Shown: positions 8,453-17,417, numbered from the stretch's first letter. The stretch: DNA of 64,000 nt from Tersicoccus solisilvae (GCF_014643255.1 NZ_BMJI01000011.1:27436-91435), one strand, 5' to 3'. Notes: generated by a model not told the origin, from the letters alone. Numbers and translations: made by a program.

Positions 8453-9880
8453 GTGGCAACATCGCAGTCACCAGCGCAGGAGTCGACCACCTCGCGGGAG
8501 GAGACGCCCGGCGCCCGGGACCACCGTCCGGCGCGCACGTCGCGCGGCAACCGGCCGCTGGAGAACCAGCCCGATGCGGCGGTGCGCTGCATCGTCATCG
8601 ACACGTCCGTGCTGCTCTCGGACCCGCGCGCCATCTACAGCTTCGCGGAGCACGACGTCGTGCTCCCCGTCGTCGTCATCAGCGAACTGGAGAAGAAGCG
8701 GCACGATCCCGAGCTGGGCTGGTTCGCCCGGAAGGCCCTGCGCCTGCTGGACGACCTGCGGATCGCGCACGGCACCCTGAACGAGCCCGTGCGTCTGGGC
8801 GACGAGGGCGGCACCCTGCGGGTCGAGCTGAACCACATCTCCGCCGAGGTGCTGCCGGCCGGGTTCCGGCTCGGTGACAACGACACGCGGATCCTCGCCG
8901 TCGCCCGCAACCTCGCCGACGAGGGGCACAACGTCACCGTCGTCTCGAAGGACCTGCCGATGCGGGTCAAGGCGTCCGCGATCGGGCTGGCCGCCGAGGA
9001 GTACCTGCACGAGCAGTCCAAGGACTCGGGCTGGACCGGGCTGGCCGAGGTGGCGCTGGACGAGACGCAGATGGCGGCGCTGTACGACCACGAGCCGGTG
9101 GCCCTGGACGCCGACCCGACCACCGGGGCGCCGCTCCCGGTCAACACCACCCTCGTCCTCACCTCCGCCCGCGGGTCCGCGCTCGGCCGGGTCCATGCCG
9201 ACGGGACCGCGCGGCTGGTCCGCGGGGACCGGGACGTGTTCGGTCTGCACGGGCGCTCCGCCGAGCAGCGGCTGGCGATCGATCTGCTGCTCGACGAGAC
9301 CGTCGGCATCGTCTCCCTCGGCGGTCGCGCCGGCACCGGCAAGTCCGCGCTCGCCCTGTGCGCCGGGCTGGAGGCGGTGCTGGAGCGCCGGGCCCACCGC
9401 AAGGTGGTCGTGTTCCGGCCGCTGTTCGCCGTCGGCGGCCAGGAGCTCGGCTACCTGCCCGGCTCCGAGCAGGAGAAGATGGGCCCCTGGGCGCAGGCGG
9501 TGTTCGACACGCTCGGCGCCCTCGTCTCCCAGGAGGTCGTCGAGGAGGTCATCGACCGGGGGATGCTCGAGGTGCTGCCCCTGACGCACATCCGCGGCCG
9601 GTCCCTGCACGACGCGTTCGTCATCGTCGACGAGGCCCAGTCGCTGGAGAAGAACGTGCTGCTGACCGTGCTGTCCCGGATCGGGCAGAACTCGAAGGTG
9701 GTGCTCACGCACGACATCGCGCAGCGGGACAATCTGCGGGTGGGCCGACACGACGGCATCGCCGCCGTCGTCGAGTCCCTCAAGGGGCACCCGCTGTTCG
9801 GGCACATCACCCTGACCCGGTCCGAGCGGTCCCCGATCGCGGCGCTGGTCACGGAGCTCCTGGAGGGCATCGATCGGTAG
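8453..9880 (+). CDS. phoH2: PhoH2: PIN-domain RNase fused to PhoH-type ATPase/helicase
   Basis: A 475-residue two-domain protein. The PIN domain (residues about 44-170) starts [13 protein letters not shown] and has the acidic residues of the nuclease site in [12 protein letters not shown]. The PhoH ATPase follows, with Walker A GRAGTGKS at about 291-299 and Walker [14 protein letters not shown]. The mycobacterial homologues unwind and cleave RNA using ATP. About 40 disordered N-terminal residues precede the PIN domain. The GTG at 8453 has GGGAG 6 bases upstream. It converges with the rhomboid gene 5 bases after its stop. Confidence 0.92.
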   Translation: MATSQSPAQESTTSREETPGARDHRPARTSRGNRPLENQPDAAVRCIVIDTSVLLSDPRAIYSFAEHDVVLPVVVISELEKKRHDPELGWFARKALRLLDDLRIAHGTLNEPVRLGDEGGTLRVELNHISAEVLPAGFRLGDNDTRILAVARNLADEGHNVTVVSKDLPMRVKASAIGLAAEEYLHEQSKDSGWTGLAEVALDETQMAALYDHEPVALDADPTTGAPLPVNTTLVLTSARGSALGRVHADGTARLVRGDRDVFGLHGRSAEQRLAIDLLLDETVGIVSLGGRAGTGKSALALCAGLEAVLERRAHRKVVVFRPLFAVGGQELGYLPGSEQEKMGPWAQAVFDTLGALVSQEVVEEVIDRGMLEVLPLTHIRGRSLHDAFVIVDEAQSLEKNVLLTVLSRIGQNSKVVLTHDIAQRDNLRVGRHDGIAAVVESLKGHPLFGHITLTRSERSPIAALVTELLEGIDR

Positions 9881-9885
9881 CCCTC

Positions 9886-10545
9886 TCAGTGCGGTGCACC
9901 CGGGGCCCGCCGGCGGGCCAGGGCCAGCCCGACGACGACGCCCGCGACGGCGCCGCACAGGTGCCCCTGCCACGAGACGAACGGGTTGAGCGGAAGGATG
10001 CCCGCTGCGAGCCCGCCGTAGAGCAGCACGACGACGAGCGCGGCCAGCGCCGCGCCGACCCGTCGGGCCGCCAGCCCGTAGGCCACCAGGAACGCCGCGA
10101 AGCCGTAGACGACGCCGCTCGCGCCCACGTGCACGCTGCCCGCGCCGCCGATCAGCCAGGTGCCGAGGCCGCCGAGCACGGTGACGCCGGCGAACACCGT
10201 CCAGAATCGCCCGCTGACCAGCCCGACGAGCACACCGAGGACGAGGAACGCGCCGCTGTTCGCGAGCAGGTGCGCGAAGCCCAGGTGCAGGAACGGCGCG
10301 GTCAGCACCCCCCACAGGCCGTCCAGCTGCCGGGGCCGGATGCCGAAGGCGTCGAGGCGCAGCGGCAGCAGCAGGTCCCCGATCTCGATCACCCACATGA
10401 GGGCGACGAGGAGCACCGGCGGGAGCAGCACGCGGCCGGTGTGCCGACGCAGCTCCTCGCGCAGGGTCGGCTCGGTCACGGGGCCGCCGGCACGGTGCGG
10501 GCCCGGGGTGACCGGCCCGCGCCGCACCGGCCGGCGGTCGCTCAC
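9886..10545 (-). CDS. Rhomboid family intramembrane serine protease
   Basis: A 219-residue membrane protease with six predicted helices. The catalytic Ser is S143 in VGASGVVYG and the catalytic His is H194 in WQGHLCGAVAG; HLGFAHLLANSGAF in helix 2 supplies the conserved His and Asn of the oxyanion site. Substrates are unknown. The GTG at 10543-10545 overlaps the stop of the upstream gene as GTGA, suggesting coupling; an internal GTG at 10479 would give a shorter N-terminus nearer the first helix and cannot be excluded. Confidence 0.85.
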   Translation of the reverse strand: MSDRRPVRRGPVTPGPHRAGGPVTEPTLREELRRHTGRVLLPPVLLVALMWVIEIGDLLLPLRLDAFGIRPRQLDGLWGVLTAPFLHLGFAHLLANSGAFLVLGVLVGLVSGRFWTVFAGVTVLGGLGTWLIGGAGSVHVGASGVVYGFAAFLVAYGLAARRVGAALAALVVVLLYGGLAAGILPLNPFVSWQGHLCGAVAGVVVGLALARRRAPGAPH

Positions 10546-11303
10546 GACGGACCGCCGAGGAACTCGTCGTCGCCCGCGTACTCGTCCGTGCCGAGGATCC
10601 GCAGCCACAGCGACGGGCCGGCGTCGTCGTCCTCGGGCTCGACCAGCACGCACACCCCGGTGGCGGCGTCGACTCGGACCGTGCTGCGGCCCGGGCCCAG
10701 CAGGGCGGCGGCCGGGTCCGCGACCCGGTACGCATGCCCGGGGGAGACGACGGCCTCCAGCGCCGTCCTGCCCTCGTGGGCGACCTCACGCAGGGCGTGC
10801 ACGGTGACCGGCTCGGCGTGGGGCAGCTCCGCCGCCGCCGGGGCGTTGCCGGCCAGCTGGGCGGGATCCAGGGCGGAGGCCAGCCGCGGGTCGTCGGACC
10901 AGGCCTCCCCGTAGGCGGCCTCCGGGCGGCGGCGTACCAGGCCATCCGGGTCGCGCATCGGGGTGACCAGGTGCGGTGACATCAGCCAGGACGAGCGCCG
11001 GGCCGGGGTGGCGTAGCTGCCCGTGCCCGGCCGGGCCGACGTGGCGGCGTACAGCAGCTCGCCGGTCGCGGAGACGACCCGCAGCGCCAGCGGCCGGCGG
11101 ACCAGCACCTCGACGGGTTCCGCGCCGGCGCGCAGAGCCGCCCGGAACCGCAGCGTCCGCCAGCGCCACGGCGAGGAGCGGCACAACCGCCGGAAGCGGG
11201 CGGCGGCCACCGGATCGACATGGCCCGGGTCGATGGGGCCGGGAACGGGACGGTCCGGGCGGGGCTGGTCCGGCGACGGTTCCCGGGACGGGGGGACGGA
11301 CAT
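10542..11303 (-). CDS. Conserved actinobacterial protein of unknown function
   Basis: A 253-residue cytoplasmic protein with no signal peptide or membrane helix. The first 35 residues are Pro/Asp/Arg rich; the body has a well-folded look with repeated beta-like segments (EPVEVLVRRPLALRVVSATGELL, STVRVDAATGVCVLVE). The C-terminal half ends in an acidic DEYAGDDEFLG segment. I do not recognise the family. It is the first gene of a two-gene unit with the rhomboid protease (GTGA overlap) and is divergent from the A24 peptidase gene, so a link to membrane-protein processing is possible but unproven. Confidence 0.65.
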   Translation of the reverse strand: MSVPPSREPSPDQPRPDRPVPGPIDPGHVDPVAAARFRRLCRSSPWRWRTLRFRAALRAGAEPVEVLVRRPLALRVVSATGELLYAATSARPGTGSYATPARRSSWLMSPHLVTPMRDPDGLVRRRPEAAYGEAWSDDPRLASALDPAQLAGNAPAAAELPHAEPVTVHALREVAHEGRTALEAVVSPGHAYRVADPAAALLGPGRSTVRVDAATGVCVLVEPEDDDAGPSLWLRILGTDEYAGDDEFLGGPS

Positions 11304-11374
11304 GAGCGCAGTCTAGCCAGCCGACCGCTGTCCACACCCGGAGCCCGTCCCCGCCGGCGGCCGCGGCCGACCGG

Positions 11375-11380
11375 TAGGCT
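11375..11380 (+). promoter_or_regulatory. Predicted -10 box upstream of the A24 peptidase gene
   Basis: TAGGCT followed 7 bases later by an ATG (11388). The transcript would start at or next to that ATG, making the 18-codon ORF there leaderless. Confidence 0.45.
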
Positions 11381-11387
11381 GCGCGTC

Positions 11388-11444
11388 ATGTCGGGGGAGA
11401 CGACGATCGGTCCACGGGGGAATCGTGCCGGGCCGGCTGGCTGA
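11388..11444 (+). CDS. Possible leaderless 18-codon upstream ORF
   Basis: ATG 7 bases after a TAGGCT -10 box opens an 18-residue frame (MSGETTIGPRGNRAGPAG) that ends 20 bases inside the A24 peptidase gene in another frame. The arrangement would couple the two by termination-reinitiation. The product itself shows no motif. Confidence 0.3.
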   Translation: MSGETTIGPRGNRAGPAG

Positions 11445-11949
11445 GCTGACGGCCGCGCACGCGTTCGCGGGCCTGCTCGCGGCGCTGGCCTGCGCCGGGC
11501 TCGTGGCGCTCGGGGCGGTGCTGACGGTGATCGACGTGCGCCGGCATCGACTACCGGACCGGCTCGTGCTGCCGGGCACGGCGGTGTCGGCGCTGCTGTG
11601 GGTGGCCGCGTTCGCCGTCGCCGGCCCGGCCGCCGGCGGAACCGCCGGGATCGTCCGCACCCTGGCCGGCGGCGTCGTGCTGTTCGGCGGCTACCTGCTG
11701 CTGCGCATCATCCACCCGCCGGGCATGGGCTTCGGTGACGTCAAACTCGCCGGGCTGCTCGGCCTGCACCTGGGGGCGGCCGGATGGGCGCACGTCGCCG
11801 CCGGCACCGTCCTCGCCTTCCTGCTCGGCGGGCTCGTGGGCGCGGCACTACTGCTGGCCCGGCGCGTGCGCTGGCGCTCGGCCATCCCCTTCGGGCCGTT
11901 CATGCTCGCCGGTGCCGTCGTCGCGCTCGTCCTCGTCCCCGCCGCCTGA
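11425..11949 (+). CDS. A24-type prepilin peptidase, short form
   Basis: A 174-residue polytopic aspartic protease that cleaves type IV prepilin or Flp/Tad-like leader peptides. Both catalytic Asp are visible: D37 in TVIDVRRHRLPD and D105 in the GFGDVKL (GxGD) motif. Five to six membrane helices are predicted. The N-terminal cysteine-rich methyltransferase domain of PilD is missing, as in TadV/CpaA-type enzymes. The GTG at 11425 follows a GGGGG stretch. No pilin or Tad genes are seen in the window. Confidence 0.85.
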   Translation: MPGRLAELTAAHAFAGLLAALACAGLVALGAVLTVIDVRRHRLPDRLVLPGTAVSALLWVAAFAVAGPAAGGTAGIVRTLAGGVVLFGGYLLLRIIHPPGMGFGDVKLAGLLGLHLGAAGWAHVAAGTVLAFLLGGLVGAALLLARRVRWRSAIPFGPFMLAGAVVALVLVPAA

Positions 11950-12015
11950 TCCCCGCCGGGGTCCACCCCGCCTGATCCCCGCAGGGTCCACCCCGCCAGG
12001 GTTCACCCCGCCAGG
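11946..12015. repeat. Short direct repeats before the long hairpin
   Basis: Two near-identical copies of about 25 bp beginning CTGATCCCCGC, plus a partial third, run from the A24 stop codon into the long inverted repeat. They look like local duplication and have no evident function. Confidence 0.5.
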
Positions 12016-12083
12016 TCGTCAATAGATGCACACCCGGCCCCGGATTCGGGGCCGGATGGAGCATCTATTGACGACCTGGCGGG
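12007..12083. terminator. Long hairpin with 23-bp perfect arms and a nested 9-bp stem
   Basis: Perfect 23-bp arms (12007-12029 and 12061-12083) enclose a second stem, CCGGCCCCG (12034-12042) pairing with CGGGGCCGG (12047-12055). The outer arm contains an AT-rich core (TCAATAGATGC) unlike the surroundings. It lies between the convergent A24 peptidase and poxB genes, so it can end transcription from both sides, but its length and composition are unusual. Confidence 0.7.
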
Positions 12084-12108
12084 AGGGGGAGGGGGAGGGG
12101 GGCCGGGG

Positions 12109-13854
12109 TCAGCGGGGGAGGTTGCGCAGGTTGGACCGGGCCATGCTCACGGCCTCGCCGGCGCCCCGGTTGAGCACCACCTTGCTGATCGCCGTCGCGA
12201 AACCGAACACCTGCTCGGAGGTGATCTTCGGCGGGATGGACAGGGCGTTGGGGTCGGTGGCGATATCGATCAGCGCCGGGCCGTCGTGGGCGAACGCCTC
12301 GCGGTAGGCGCTCTCGATGTCCTTCGGGTCCTCCACCCGGGCGGTGTGGAACCCGAGGCTCGCCGCGAGGGCCGCGAAGTCGACCATCGGGACGTCCACC
12401 CCGAAATCGGGCAGTCCGTCGACGAGCATCTCCAGCTTGACCATGCCGAGCGTCGAGTTGTTGAACACGACGATCTTCACCGGCAGTCGGTACGCGGCCA
12501 CGGTGATCAACTCGCCGAGCAGCATGGACAGCCCGCCGTCGCCGGCGACCGCGATCACCTGCCGGTCCGGGAACGCGACCTGCGCGCCGACCGCGTGCGG
12601 GAGGGCGTTGGCCATGGACCCGTGCAGGTAGGAGCCGATCAGCCGACGCGTGCCCAGCGGGTTGATGTAACGCGCGGTCCAGACGTTGCACATCCCGGTG
12701 TCGGCGGTGAAGATCGCGTCGTCGTCGGCCACCTGGTCGAGGATCGACGCCGCGTACTCCGGGTGGATCGGCACCAGCCGGTCCGCTCGCCGGGTGTAGG
12801 CGCCGACGGCCTTGTTCATCAGCTTGTCGTGCCGCTTCAGCGTGGCGTCGAGGAACCGGCTGGACGTCTTCGCCTGCACCAGCGGCAGCAGCGCCTCCAG
12901 GGTGGGCAGGACGTCGGCGTGGACGGCGACGTCGACGTCGGTGCGCCGGCCGATGTGCTGCGCCGCCCGGTCCACCTGCGCCGTCCTCGTGTCGGGCAGG
13001 AACTGGTCGTACGGGAAGTCGGTGCCCAGCAGGATCAGCAGGTCCGCGTCGTGGATGCCCTCCGCGGCGGCGCCGTACCCGAGCAGCCCGGTCATGCCCA
13101 CGTCGAACGGGTTGTTGTACTGGATGAAGTCCTTGCCGCGCAGGGAGTGCCCGATCGGGGCCTGCAGTTTCGCGGCCAGGTCGATGACGGCGTCGTGCGC
13201 ACCGGCGACGCCGGCGCCGGCGAAGATGGCGACCTTGTCCGCCGCGTCGATCGCGGCGGCCAGCGCGTGCAGGCTCTCCGGGTCGGGGTAGAGGACGCCG
13301 GGCGTGAAGGTCGCGGGGGCGGGCGCCTTCGCGGTGACCGTCTCGTCCGCGATGTCCCCGGGCAGGGTGATGACGGAGACGCCGCGCAGGGCGAGGGCAT
13401 GCTGGATGGCGGCGTGCACGACCCGCGGGGACTGCACCGGCGTCGAGATCATCTCGCTGTACACGCTGCACTCGGTGAACAGCCGGTCGGGGTGGGTCTC
13501 CTGGAAGAACCCGCTGCCGATCTGGGAGCTGGGGATGTGCGAGGCGATGGCCAGCACGGGAGCACCGGACCGGTTCGCGTCGTAGAGACCGTTGATCAGG
13601 TGCAGGTTGCCGGGGCCGCAGGAGCCGGCGCACACCGCCAGCCGGCCCGTCAGCTGGGCGTCGGCGGCGGCGGCGAACGCGGCGGCCTCCTCGTGCCGCA
13701 CGTGCACCCAGTCGATGCCCCCCTTCGCCGAGCCGCCGCTGGCGCGCACCGCGTCGACGATCGGGTTGAGGCTGTCCCCGACGATGCCGTAGATCCGGCG
13801 GACACCGGCCTCGATGAGTTGCTCGACGATCTGCTCGGCCAGCTTCTGGGCCAT
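12109..13854 (-). CDS. poxB: Pyruvate dehydrogenase (quinone)/pyruvate oxidase-type ThDP enzyme
   Basis: A 581-residue thiamine-diphosphate enzyme expected to convert pyruvate to acetate and CO2 while passing electrons to quinone. The N-terminal Pyr domain has the ThDP glutamate in VRHEEAAAFAA and the family segment CAGSCGPGNLHLINGLYDA; the central domain binds FAD; the C-terminal PP domain has GDGGLSMLLGEL...NNSTLG as the Mg-ThDP motif. The ATG at 13852-13854 has GGAAGGAA 6 bases upstream. Acetolactate synthase is the main alternative, but the closest match by motif is PoxB. A palindrome TGCCAGTCTGGCA at 13892-13904 lies in its promoter region, divergent from the NUDIX gene. Confidence 0.87.
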   Translation of the reverse strand: MAQKLAEQIVEQLIEAGVRRIYGIVGDSLNPIVDAVRASGGSAKGGIDWVHVRHEEAAAFAAAADAQLTGRLAVCAGSCGPGNLHLINGLYDANRSGAPVLAIASHIPSSQIGSGFFQETHPDRLFTECSVYSEMISTPVQSPRVVHAAIQHALALRGVSVITLPGDIADETVTAKAPAPATFTPGVLYPDPESLHALAAAIDAADKVAIFAGAGVAGAHDAVIDLAAKLQAPIGHSLRGKDFIQYNNPFDVGMTGLLGYGAAAEGIHDADLLILLGTDFPYDQFLPDTRTAQVDRAAQHIGRRTDVDVAVHADVLPTLEALLPLVQAKTSSRFLDATLKRHDKLMNKAVGAYTRRADRLVPIHPEYAASILDQVADDDAIFTADTGMCNVWTARYINPLGTRRLIGSYLHGSMANALPHAVGAQVAFPDRQVIAVAGDGGLSMLLGELITVAAYRLPVKIVVFNNSTLGMVKLEMLVDGLPDFGVDVPMVDFAALAASLGFHTARVEDPKDIESAYREAFAHDGPALIDIATDPNALSIPPKITSEQVFGFATAISKVVLNRGAGEAVSMARSNLRNLPR

Positions 13855-13954
13855 GGCGGTTCCTTCCGGTCGTGCGACGGGCGATCTCCGCTGCCAGTCT
13901 GGCACCGACGCCGGGCCGGCGGTATGCCGCGGCTCACGCCCGACGCGGCGCTCC

Positions 13955-13960
13955 TAGACT
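13955..13960 (+). promoter_or_regulatory. -10 box for a leaderless NUDIX gene
   Basis: TAGACT ends 6 bases before the ATG at 13967; no ribosome site is present between, so transcription should begin at the start codon. Confidence 0.55.
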
Positions 13961-13966
13961 GGCGGC

Positions 13967-14443
13967 ATGCCCGTCCCCGATTTCATCCTGGCCATGCGCG
14001 AGAAGCTCGGCACCGACCTGATCTGGACGCCGGGGGTGAGCGCCGTCGTGCTCGACGACGAGGGCCGGGTGCTGCTCGGCCGGCGCGCCGACAACGGGCG
14101 CTGGTGCCTGATCACCGGCATCCTCGACCCGGGGGAGGAACCCGCCGTCGGGGCCGTGCGCGAGGTGGCGGAGGAGACCGGCGTGATCGCACGCGTGGAG
14201 CGGCTGGCCTCCGTCAGCGCCGGCGACCCCGTCACCTTCCCCAACGGGGACCACGCCCAGTTCCTCGACCTGACCTTCCGTTGCCGCTACGTCTCGGGTG
14301 AGGCGCACGTGGCCGACGACGAGTCGACGGCGGTCGGCTGGTTCGCCGTCGACGACCTCCCCGACTCCGTGCCCCCGCACCAGCGGTGGCGGCTGGAGAC
14401 CGCGCTCGCGGACACGGGCGAGGCGGTGTTCGCCCGAGACTGA
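13967..14443 (+). CDS. NUDIX hydrolase
   Basis: A 158-residue pyrophosphohydrolase of the NUDIX superfamily. The complete NUDIX box runs from G51 to V73 (G, five residues, E57, seven residues, R65-E66-V-A-E69-E70-T-G72), giving the Mg site. The N-terminal segment FILAMREKLGTDLIWTPGVSAVVLD is typical of the ADP-ribose or MutT-like actinobacterial group. The substrate cannot be predicted. The gene appears leaderless, is divergent from poxB, and converges with fumC over a 14-bp-stem hairpin. Confidence 0.88.
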   Translation: MPVPDFILAMREKLGTDLIWTPGVSAVVLDDEGRVLLGRRADNGRWCLITGILDPGEEPAVGAVREVAEETGVIARVERLASVSAGDPVTFPNGDHAQFLDLTFRCRYVSGEAHVADDESTAVGWFAVDDLPDSVPPHQRWRLETALADTGEAVFARD

Positions 14444-14450
14444 CGCCGGG

Positions 14451-14494
14451 ACGCCGAACGGCGGCCGGAGTGCTCTCCGACCGCCGTTCGGCGT
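14451..14494. terminator. Bidirectional hairpin between NUDIX and fumC
   Basis: 14-bp perfect arms (14451-14464 and 14481-14494) with a nested CGGAG/CTCCG stem inside. It lies between convergent genes and lacks a U-tract. Confidence 0.7.
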
Positions 14495-14516
14495 GGCGCG
14501 CAGAGCGGGGACGAGG

Positions 14517-15932
14517 TCAGGCGTTCGGCCCGGTCATCGTCGTGACGTCCAGCGCCGCGTCCAGCTGCTCCTCGGTGAGCTCGCCGCGTTCGACGAATCC
14601 GAGCGCGACGGTCGCCTCGCGGACGGTCAGGCCCTCGGCGACGGCCTTCTTGGCGATCTTCGCGGCGTTCTCGTAGCCGATGTACTTGTTCAGCGGCGTG
14701 ACGATGGACGGGGACGCCTCGGCGAGGAACCGCGCCCGGTCCACGTTGGCCTCGATGCCGTCGATCATCTTGTCCGCCATCACCCGGGCGGTGGTGGTGA
14801 GCAGGCGGATGGACTCGAGCAGGTTGGCGGCCATCACCGGGATGCCGACGTTGAGCTCGAACGCGCCGTTGGTGGAGGAGAGGGCGATGGTGGTGTCGTT
14901 GCCGATAACCTGGGCGGCGACCTGGATCGCGGCCTCGCAGATCACCGGGTTCACCTTGCCCGGCATGATCGAGGAGCCCGGCTGCAGGTCCGGGATGGCG
15001 ATCTCGCCCAGGCCCGTGTTGGGGCCCGAGCCCATCCAGCGCAGGTCGTTGTTGATCTTGATCAGCGAGTACGCGATGGTGCGCAGCTGCCCGGAGGCCT
15101 CGACCAGCCCGTCCCGGTTGGCCTGCGCCTCGAAGTGGTTGCGGGCCTCGGTCAGCGGCAGGGCGGTCTCCTCGGCGAGGATGGCGATCACCTTCTGCGG
15201 GAAGCCGGCCGGGGTGTTGATGCCGGTGCCGACGGCGGTGCCGCCCAGGGGCACCTCGGCGACGCGCGGCAGGGACGCCTCGATCCGCTCGATGCCGTAG
15301 CGCACCTGTGCGGCGTAGCCGCCGAACTCCTGGCCCAGGGTCACCGGGGTGGCGTCCATCAGGTGGGTGCGGCCGGACTTGACGACGTCCTTGAACTGAG
15401 CGGCCTTCCGGCCCAGCGACGCGTCGAGGTAGGTGAGCGCCGGGATGAGGTCGTTCAGCAGGGCGCTGGTCGCCGCGACGTGCACCGAGGTGGGGAACAC
15501 GTCGTTGGAGGACTGGGAGGCGTTGACGTGGTCGTTCGGGTGGACGGTCTTCTCCGACCCGGCGGCCTTGAGGGCCCGGGTGGCGAGCTCGGCGATGACC
15601 TCGTTGGTGTTCATGTTCGACGAGGTGCCGGAGCCGGTCTGGAACACGTCGATGGGGAAGTCCCCGTCGTACTGGCCGGCGGCGACGGCGTCGGCGGCGT
15701 CGGCGATGGCGTCCGCGAGGTCGCCGTCGAGCACCCCGAGCTCGGCGTTGGCGCGGGCGGCGGCCTTCTTGATCAGGGCCAGGGCCTCGATGTGCTTGCG
15801 CTCGAGCGTCTTGCCGGAGATCGGGAAGTTCTCGACGGCCCGCTGCGTCTGCGCGCGGTACAGGGCGTTGACGGGCACGCGGACCTCGCCCATCGTGTCG
15901 TGTTCGATGCGGTACTCGGGGGTGTCGGACAC
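14517..15932 (-). CDS. fumC: Class II fumarate hydratase
   Basis: Iron-independent fumarase of the TCA cycle, interconverting fumarate and (S)-malate as a cytoplasmic homotetramer. The 471-residue length is standard. The superfamily signature [11 protein letters not shown] is at about residues 317-327, with earlier conserved regions [16 protein letters not shown] and [11 protein letters not shown] (catalytic His). The GTG at 15930-15932 has GAGGAG a few bases upstream. It is followed on the same strand, going upstream, by the carbonic anhydrase gene; fum, glpX and DUF4245 are also neighbours in M. tuberculosis. Confidence 0.95.
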   Translation of the reverse strand: MSDTPEYRIEHDTMGEVRVPVNALYRAQTQRAVENFPISGKTLERKHIEALALIKKAAARANAELGVLDGDLADAIADAADAVAAGQYDGDFPIDVFQTGSGTSSNMNTNEVIAELATRALKAAGSEKTVHPNDHVNASQSSNDVFPTSVHVAATSALLNDLIPALTYLDASLGRKAAQFKDVVKSGRTHLMDATPVTLGQEFGGYAAQVRYGIERIEASLPRVAEVPLGGTAVGTGINTPAGFPQKVIAILAEETALPLTEARNHFEAQANRDGLVEASGQLRTIAYSLIKINNDLRWMGSGPNTGLGEIAIPDLQPGSSIMPGKVNPVICEAAIQVAAQVIGNDTTIALSSTNGAFELNVGIPVMAANLLESIRLLTTTARVMADKMIDGIEANVDRARFLAEASPSIVTPLNKYIGYENAAKIAKKAVAEGLTVREATVALGFVERGELTEEQLDAALDVTTMTGPNA

Positions 15933-16013
15933 CGGTGTCTCCTCGTGGTGGCGGTGGGTGGTGACCCGGTCGGCGTCGTCGCGATCGGGCGGGTCGGGGA
16001 CGCGTCGGTCGGG

Positions 16014-16658
16014 TCAGCCCGTCGTCGTCAGGGGCGTCGTCGTGGAGACGACCGTTCCGGTGCCGTCATCGAGGCGGTAGCTGACGCCGACGACGGCGGT
16101 GCGTCCGTCCGCGACGGCCTCGGCGATGACGCGGGAGTTGTCCTCGAGCCGGGCGGCGGTCTGGCGCACGTGCTCGTCGATCATGGCGGTCAGGTCGTCG
16201 TGGCCCTCGCGCTTGGCGGTCAGCACGGACGGGGTGATCCGCTCGACCAGATCGCGGATGAACCCGGCCGGCATCTGCCCGCTGTCGACGGCGTCGCGGG
16301 TGGCGGTCACGGCGCCGCAGCTGTCGTGGCCGAGGATGACGATGAGGGGGACGCCGAGCACCGCGATCGAGTACTCGAGGGAGCCGAGCACGGCGTCGTC
16401 GATCACCTGACCGGCCGTGCGGATGACGAACACGTCACCCAGGCCCACGTCGAAGATGATCTCGGCGGCCAGCCGCGAGTCCGAGCAGCCGAAGATGACG
16501 GCGAAGGGGTGCTGGGCGTTCACCAGGGCGGTGCGACGAGCGGCGTCCTGGTTGGGATGGTTGGACCGTCCGGCGACGAACCGGCGGTTGCCGTCGGCGA
16601 GTCGCTGCCAGGCTTCGGCGGGGCTGACCGGACCGGAGGGACTGGGGCGTGACGTCAC
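16014..16658 (-). CDS. Beta-class carbonic anhydrase
   Basis: A 214-residue zinc enzyme hydrating CO2 to bicarbonate. Zinc ligands are C58, H111 and C114 (CSDSR and GHDSCGAV), with D60/R62 forming the usual catalytic dyad. The GTG at 16658 is preferred over the ATG at 16670 because a TATGCT -10 box lies 7 bases before the GTG and overlaps the ATG codon, implying a leaderless transcript. It lies upstream of fumC and may supply bicarbonate for anaplerotic carboxylation, though that is inference. Confidence 0.9.
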   Translation of the reverse strand: MTSRPSPSGPVSPAEAWQRLADGNRRFVAGRSNHPNQDAARRTALVNAQHPFAVIFGCSDSRLAAEIIFDVGLGDVFVIRTAGQVIDDAVLGSLEYSIAVLGVPLIVILGHDSCGAVTATRDAVDSGQMPAGFIRDLVERITPSVLTAKREGHDDLTAMIDEHVRQTAARLEDNSRVIAEAVADGRTAVVGVSYRLDDGTGTVVSTTTPLTTTG

Positions 16659-16665
16659 GGGTGCC

Positions 16666-16671
16666 AGCATA
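16666..16671 (-). promoter_or_regulatory. -10 box for a leaderless carbonic anhydrase gene
   Basis: TATGCT on the minus strand ends 7 bases before the GTG at 16658. It overlaps the alternative ATG, which therefore would not be transcribed. Confidence 0.5.
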
Positions 16672-16754
16672 GTCAGTCCGCCGGGCCGGCAGGCGCGTGT
16701 GACGGGCGTACCGGACGCGGCCGTTGGGTCGGCGAGGTGTCGGGTCCGGTGCCG

Positions 16755-17417
16755 TCAGGGGGTGGCGCCGGGTGCCGGTGCGGTGGCCGCCGTCGTCGGT
16801 ACGGCCGACGTCGTGCCGGCCGCGGTCAGGTCCGCGACCACGGCCCCCGCCAGGGTCGACAGGGCGTCGTCCGAGGCCTGACCGCGCAGGATGACGGTGG
16901 AGCCGCCGATCGTGGCGACCAGGGACTTGGTGCCGGCCTTGTCCCGCAGCTCGAACCGCTGCCCGGCGACCGTGCGGTCCGAGGTGACCGGGGCGTTCTC
17001 CGTCACCTGCGCGATCCAGGTGGGGTTGGCGCGCTTCGCGGCGGCCTGGGTCAGGGCGATGAACTGCTGATCGCCGCTGACGTACCCGACCTCCCAGTTG
17101 GGCACGCCCGTGCTGCTGCCGGCGTTGAGGCGCGCATAGTTCGCGCTCCATCCCGCCGGCATCGCCGCGACCGGGGGGAACCCGGCACCCGGCGCCGCCT
17201 GCGCGGCGATCGCGGGCACGTCCACCGGCGGCCGGTACGTCTCGGCCCGCTGGCCCGGCGTGAGCAGCAGCACCGGGATGATGACCGCGAGCGTGACGGC
17301 GACGGCGATCAGCAGGCCCGTGGCCGACGAGCGCATCCGCTTGGCCTGCGCGGCGCTGAGCACGGCGGGCGGCGGCTGCGTGGGCGGGGCGGGGTCGGGG
17401 GAACTCACACCCTCCAT
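16755..17417 (-). CDS. DUF4245 single-pass membrane protein
   Basis: A 220-residue protein of unknown function. A cytoplasmic N-terminus of about 32 residues is followed by one membrane helix (about 33-53) and an extracytoplasmic DUF4245 domain containing YVSGDQQFIALTQA and GGSTVILRGQA, with an Ala/Thr/Pro tail. The family accompanies glpX and fum in M. tuberculosis (Rv1100). The ATG at 17417 is used, but a GTG at 17408 follows a CAGGAT box by 7 bases and may be the true, leaderless start. Confidence 0.8.
   Translation of the reverse strand: MEGVSSPDPAPPTQPPPAVLSAAQAKRMRSSATGLLIAVAVTLAVIIPVLLLTPGQRAETYRPPVDVPAIAAQAAPGAGFPPVAAMPAGWSANYARLNAGSSTGVPNWEVGYVSGDQQFIALTQAAAKRANPTWIAQVTENAPVTSDRTVAGQRFELRDKAGTKSLVATIGGSTVILRGQASDDALSTLAGAVVADLTAAGTTSAVPTTAATAPAPGATP

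Noticed and set aside
8468..10945. 825-codon antisense open frame across phoH2, rhomboid and a hypothetical gene
   Set aside because: Composition is Arg/Pro/Ala shadow of three supported genes; no motif or ribosome site.
16659..16670. ATG at 16670 as start of the carbonic anhydrase
   Set aside because: It overlaps the predicted -10 box, so it would not be in the transcript; the GTG at 16658 is at the expected leaderless position.
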